Source: Sedimentisphaerales bacterium
GTDB lineage: Bacteria; Planctomycetota; Phycisphaerae; Sedimentisphaerales; Anaerobacaceae
Direction: 5' to 3'
Length of the DNA: 8,181 nt
Assembly (NCBI GenBank): GCA_030630905.1
Contig: DAOVMB010000087.1
Span: 1 to 8,181 of the forward strand
Shown piece after piece: positions 6,367 to 8,181 of this stretch (positions are counted from its first letter, which is position 1; each line of letters opens with the position of its first letter). The position numbers and the translations under genes are program-made. A model generated the notes under the pieces. It saw only the letters and a list, made by a program, of their open reading frames with translations, was not told where the DNA came from and did not search any database.

Positions 6367-7104
6367 TCACTCGTATGCCTCTTTGCCGCGGTATTTCTCG
6401 TATGCCCTGGCTTGTGTGTATGCAAAGAGGATCGTCTTGCCGTCATAAGACAACTCGGGCGAGAGGAAGGCGCCGGTGGTAAGGTTGTCGCCTTTCAGCC
6501 TGCCGCGCTCGACGACAGAGTTTTCCAGAACATTGGTCAGCCTGGGGTTCTCGCCGAAGGGGTCGGAGAGGACAAAGAGTCCGCCGCCGGGTCTGGCGTT
6601 ACAACCGTAGTATTGATCGCACATGTGGAAGACGCCGACCGAGTCGTGCCGCTTTACAAAAAGAATCTTGTCAAAATCCAGCAGCGGATTGCAGAACGCT
6701 ATTTCACGAACCGCCCGGCGAACATCCAGGTATATGTCCCGTCGATCATCGGCGGTTGATGGCGTATCTGCCAGACGAGCCTCAAGTCGGCGCAGTTCTG
6801 TCACCAATGGCTCCAGCCGGGACTCGGACGCAGACAGGCCGCGCAAACGCTCGGCGAGTTTGTACCCTCGAATGATAAGCTGGTTCGTACGCTCCAGAGA
6901 GAATTGGCCGTCCGTATCAACTTCTGCCGCTTGCGATTCATTCGTTCCGCCGGAAACGAATTCAAAATCGGCCCTTATCCAGTCAGCCTCGATAAGCCTG
7001 CCGACAGACTCAGAGACGTCAATTGTTGATCCATGAAGCGGACAGACAAGTGAAATGAAGATAGCAAGCGTCCAAACACCAACCCCCAGACAAATGCGAT
7101 CCAT
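6367..7104 (-). CDS. HzsA-related protein, N-terminal part up to an in-frame TGA
   Basis: The ATG at 7104 is supported by GAAGGGA with a 7-base spacer. Residues 1-26 are a signal peptide (MDRICLGVGVW, hydrophobic core, ending near HGS). Residues 35-135 are a helical N-terminal region with ADWIRADFEF and a charged helix around 95-135. Residues 145-180 carry FVKRHDSVGVFHMCDQYYG and NARPGGGLFVLSDP, typical of the HzsA-like family. The first propeller strand appears as LSPELSYDGKTILFAYTQ at 214-231. The frame stops at codon 246, TGA, following KEAYE. In relatives I recall a Trp at about this point, and TGG to TGA is a single change. The remaining 559 codons continue in frame from 6366 to 4687. 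Alone this product would lack both haem sites and be non-functional. Possible causes are a nonsense mutation, a sequencing error, or stop readthrough; nothing downstream looks like a bacterial SECIS element. Confidence 0.85.
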   Translation of the reverse strand: MDRICLGVGVWTLAIFISLVCPLHGSTIDVSESVGRLIEADWIRADFEFVSGGTNESQAAEVDTDGQFSLERTNQLIIRGYKLAERLRGLSASESRLEPLVTELRRLEARLADTPSTADDRRDIYLDVRRAVREIAFCNPLLDFDKILFVKRHDSVGVFHMCDQYYGCNARPGGGLFVLSDPFGENPRLTNVLENSVVERGRLKGDNLTTGAFLSPELSYDGKTILFAYTQARAYEKYRGKEAYE

Positions 7105-7111
7105 AGCCCGG

Positions 7112-7118
7112 TCCCTTC
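7112..7118 (-). promoter_or_regulatory. Ribosome-binding site of the HzsA-related gene
   Basis: GAAGGGA on the minus strand lies 7 bases before the ATG at 7104 and supports that start. Confidence 0.6.
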
Positions 7119-7155
7119 AAATGAAATGTATTTCTATGAAAAATAATTGCTACTC

Positions 7156-7189
7156 TATTGTGCCCGATATCCAAACAAATAACACAATA
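7156..7189. promoter_or_regulatory. 7-bp inverted repeat, candidate operator upstream of the HzsA-related gene
   Basis: TATTGTG (7156-7162) and CACAATA (7183-7189) are perfect inverted copies separated by 20 AT-rich bases. They lie between the Rrf2-type regulator and the HzsA-like gene, about 50 bases before the latter's start. The spacing of arm centres (27 bases) is roughly two and a half helical turns. A binding site for the neighbouring regulator is a guess; an intrinsic hairpin is possible but has no T-run. Confidence 0.35.
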
Positions 7190-7238
7190 AATTTAGACGA
7201 ACTTACTTCGGGATGGTAACCTTAATCCAATTGTCTCT

Positions 7239-7586
7239 TTATTTTTTTCTGTAAATTACAACCTTGCTCATCGAATTTGCGAAGGTTTGTAACGGCTTTT
7301 TCATTATAGCCGGAGAAGGTTCGGAATAATCTAAATCGCCGCAGGTTGCCTTCCATAAATCGAGTAGCGTTACTATCCTGGCTCTTATTCTTACGCCGCC
7401 GATTCTTCCGCGTTTACATTCCACTATGCCCTGCCGGCTGAGCATCTGTATAACTTTTTGCAAATAGCCTACGGAGAAGTTCAGAGCCTTTGCAATCTCT
7501 GACGCTTGAAGATAGTCGGAGTTTTTCCTTTTCTTAAGGAGAAGAATCGTCTCGACCGACATAACAAAATCCTGATTAATTCTCAC
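7239..7586 (-). CDS. Rrf2-family winged-helix transcriptional regulator, short, without the usual cysteine triad
   Basis: I choose GTG 7586 as start because AAGGAGGT lies 4 bases before it and because Rrf2 proteins begin right at this point (RINQDFVMSVETILLL). A longer reading from 7658 would overlap the end of the upstream reductase and adds no family sequence. The 115-residue product has helix 2 LQASEIAKAL (26-35), recognition helix SVGYLQKVIQMLSRQGIV (38-55), and wing ECKRGRIGGVRI (56-67) with the RGxxGG signature, then TLLDLWKA. Typical members are about 130-160 residues and many carry three cysteines after the wing that hold an Fe-S cluster. Here only C57 and C82 exist and the tail after 82 has none, so the classic cluster cannot form. 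It is probably a DNA-binding protein sensing something else. It follows the aldo/keto reductase by 34 bases and precedes the HzsA-like gene on the same strand, whose upstream inverted repeat could be its site. Confidence 0.85.
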   Translation of the reverse strand: MRINQDFVMSVETILLLKKRKNSDYLQASEIAKALNFSVGYLQKVIQMLSRQGIVECKRGRIGGVRIRARIVTLLDLWKATCGDLDYSEPSPAIMKKPLQTFANSMSKVVIYRKK

Positions 7587-7590
7587 AATT

Positions 7591-7598
7591 ACCTCCTT
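7591..7598 (-). promoter_or_regulatory. Strong ribosome-binding site deciding the Rrf2 start
   Basis: AAGGAGGT, a near-full match to the 16S rRNA anti-SD, lies 4 bases before GTG 7586. It argues against the longer in-frame start at 7658. Confidence 0.8.
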
Positions 7599-7620
7599 CT
7601 TTTCATCACACTGCCCATGC

Positions 7621-8181
7621 CTATCGGCGTGCGAGCAGCTTGTCCGGTCTATCGGCAACAGCTACCTTGCGGACGCGAGCGGCGAAATCATCGACCTCCT
7701 CGATTTTCTCGAAGCCGACGACCATCGCATCCACACAGCCCAGGCCGAGCACGTACCGGACCGATTCATCACGTTTTTCATCACTGTCTCTGAAGCTGCC
7801 TTCGCCAATTAGCTTCATCCCTATGACGCCCTTGCCGGCCTCGTGTAGTGCTTTTAGCACGGGAGCGACCTTCTCCGGCGGGCCGTCCATTTTTGCGCCG
7901 TAAGCGTTAATCCTTGCATGAACCGAATCAACCCAAGGCTCATTAACGCACGCCTGCAGCGCTGCCAGCGAATGGCATGAGACTCCATGTGCCCGTATGA
8001 GGCCCTTTTTCTTGAGTTTGGCCAGAATGTCCATCTGTTTGCCGAGTTCTTCCGGCCACTTCTGCGAGACAACACAGTGCAGAAGAACAAGGTCGATATA
8101 ATCGGTATCCAGCTCCTTGCCGAAGCGTTCGACAACCACATCGGCGTCCGGGCGCTGCTGCTCGGGGAGGCCGCCGCGACG
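7621..8181 (-). CDS. Aldo/keto reductase, C-terminal part, cut by window edge
   Basis: The frame is open from the right edge (8181) to TAG at 7623-7621, giving 186 visible residues. TDYIDLVLLHC holds the His expected at the end of the beta strand in the aldo/keto reductase catalytic set (about visible residue 35). The family features LKKKGLIRAHGVSCHS, SVHARINAYG, GKGVIGMKLIGEG and LGCVDAMVVGFE follow in the usual order of the TIM barrel. They correspond to the substrate-side and NAD(P)H-binding loops. The catalytic Asp, Tyr and Lys would lie upstream, outside the window. The substrate cannot be predicted. The Rrf2 gene starts 34 bases after its stop with its own ribosome-binding site, so the two may share a transcript. 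Apparent internal starts such as GTG 8139 are not needed because the frame continues past the edge. Confidence 0.9.
   Translation of the reverse strand, partial: RRGGLPEQQRPDADVVVERFGKELDTDYIDLVLLHCVVSQKWPEELGKQMDILAKLKKKGLIRAHGVSCHSLAALQACVNEPWVDSVHARINAYGAKMDGPPEKVAPVLKALHEAGKGVIGMKLIGEGSFRDSDEKRDESVRYVLGLGCVDAMVVGFEKIEEVDDFAARVRKVAVADRPDKLLARR

Noticed and set aside
6367..6369. Selenocysteine at the in-frame TGA
   Set aside because: No convincing SECIS-like hairpin follows directly, the family is not known to me as a selenoprotein, and Trp is the more natural residue.
5827..6759. A 310-codon plus-strand frame
   Set aside because: It lies opposite both parts of the HzsA-like gene and spans the TGA region; its translation has no family features. 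Length alone comes from the coding bias of the other strand.
7124..7133. NsrR-type binding site AAATGTATTT
   Set aside because: Only one half-site is present and the local Rrf2 protein lacks the NsrR cluster cysteines.
7587..7658. Longer N-terminus for the Rrf2 regulator
   Set aside because: It would overlap the end of the reductase gene, adds a non-family sequence, and would place the strong ribosome-binding site inside the gene.

Overview
The window looks like a chromosomal fragment from a planctomycete, probably an uncultured one. The main reasons are a signal-peptide/methyltransferase/PQQ-propeller fusion and a hydrazine-synthase-alpha-like (HzsA-related) two-haem protein. Both families are, from memory, typical of Planctomycetota. 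Base composition is moderate, genes are widely spaced, and nearly all real genes lie on the minus strand. This assignment is inference from protein families; no marker gene other than one tRNA is present.

Layout from the right edge, in transcription order. 8181-7621 (-): 3' part of an aldo/keto reductase, cut by the window edge. 7586-7239 (-): a short Rrf2-type winged-helix regulator with a strong ribosome-binding site, 34 bases after the reductase. A 134-base gap follows, with a 7-bp inverted repeat that could be an operator. 7104-4687 (-): one HzsA-like gene interrupted by a single in-frame TGA at 6367-6369. A structured-looking 236-base leader follows, then 4450-3821 (-): a coiled-coil plus GAF-domain protein. 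3505-3433 (-): tRNA-Phe(GAA) with its own terminator. Just beyond its 3' end, on the plus strand, is a broken tyrosine integrase (3075-3427) whose catalytic Tyr position reads His. 2525-2915 has no gene I can support. 2510-1 (-): an exported methyltransferase-fold/beta-propeller protein, frameshifted once near 1580-1600 and running off the left edge.

The striking overall pattern is that three long, otherwise well-kept reading frames each carry a single lesion: a frameshift in the PQQ-propeller gene, a TGA in the HzsA-like gene, and a frameshift plus loss of the catalytic Tyr in the integrase. The first two look recent, because everything downstream is still open in the expected frame, or they could be sequencing/assembly errors. 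The integrase beside the tRNA 3' end is what an old tRNA-targeted integration leaves behind.

Functionally, the left and right blocks are exported proteins (a beta-propeller with methyltransferase fold; a two-haem propeller protein). The Rrf2 regulator lies directly upstream of the HzsA-like gene and is its most plausible local regulator. No hydrazine synthase beta/gamma subunits or other anammox genes are visible, so anammox metabolism should not be inferred.
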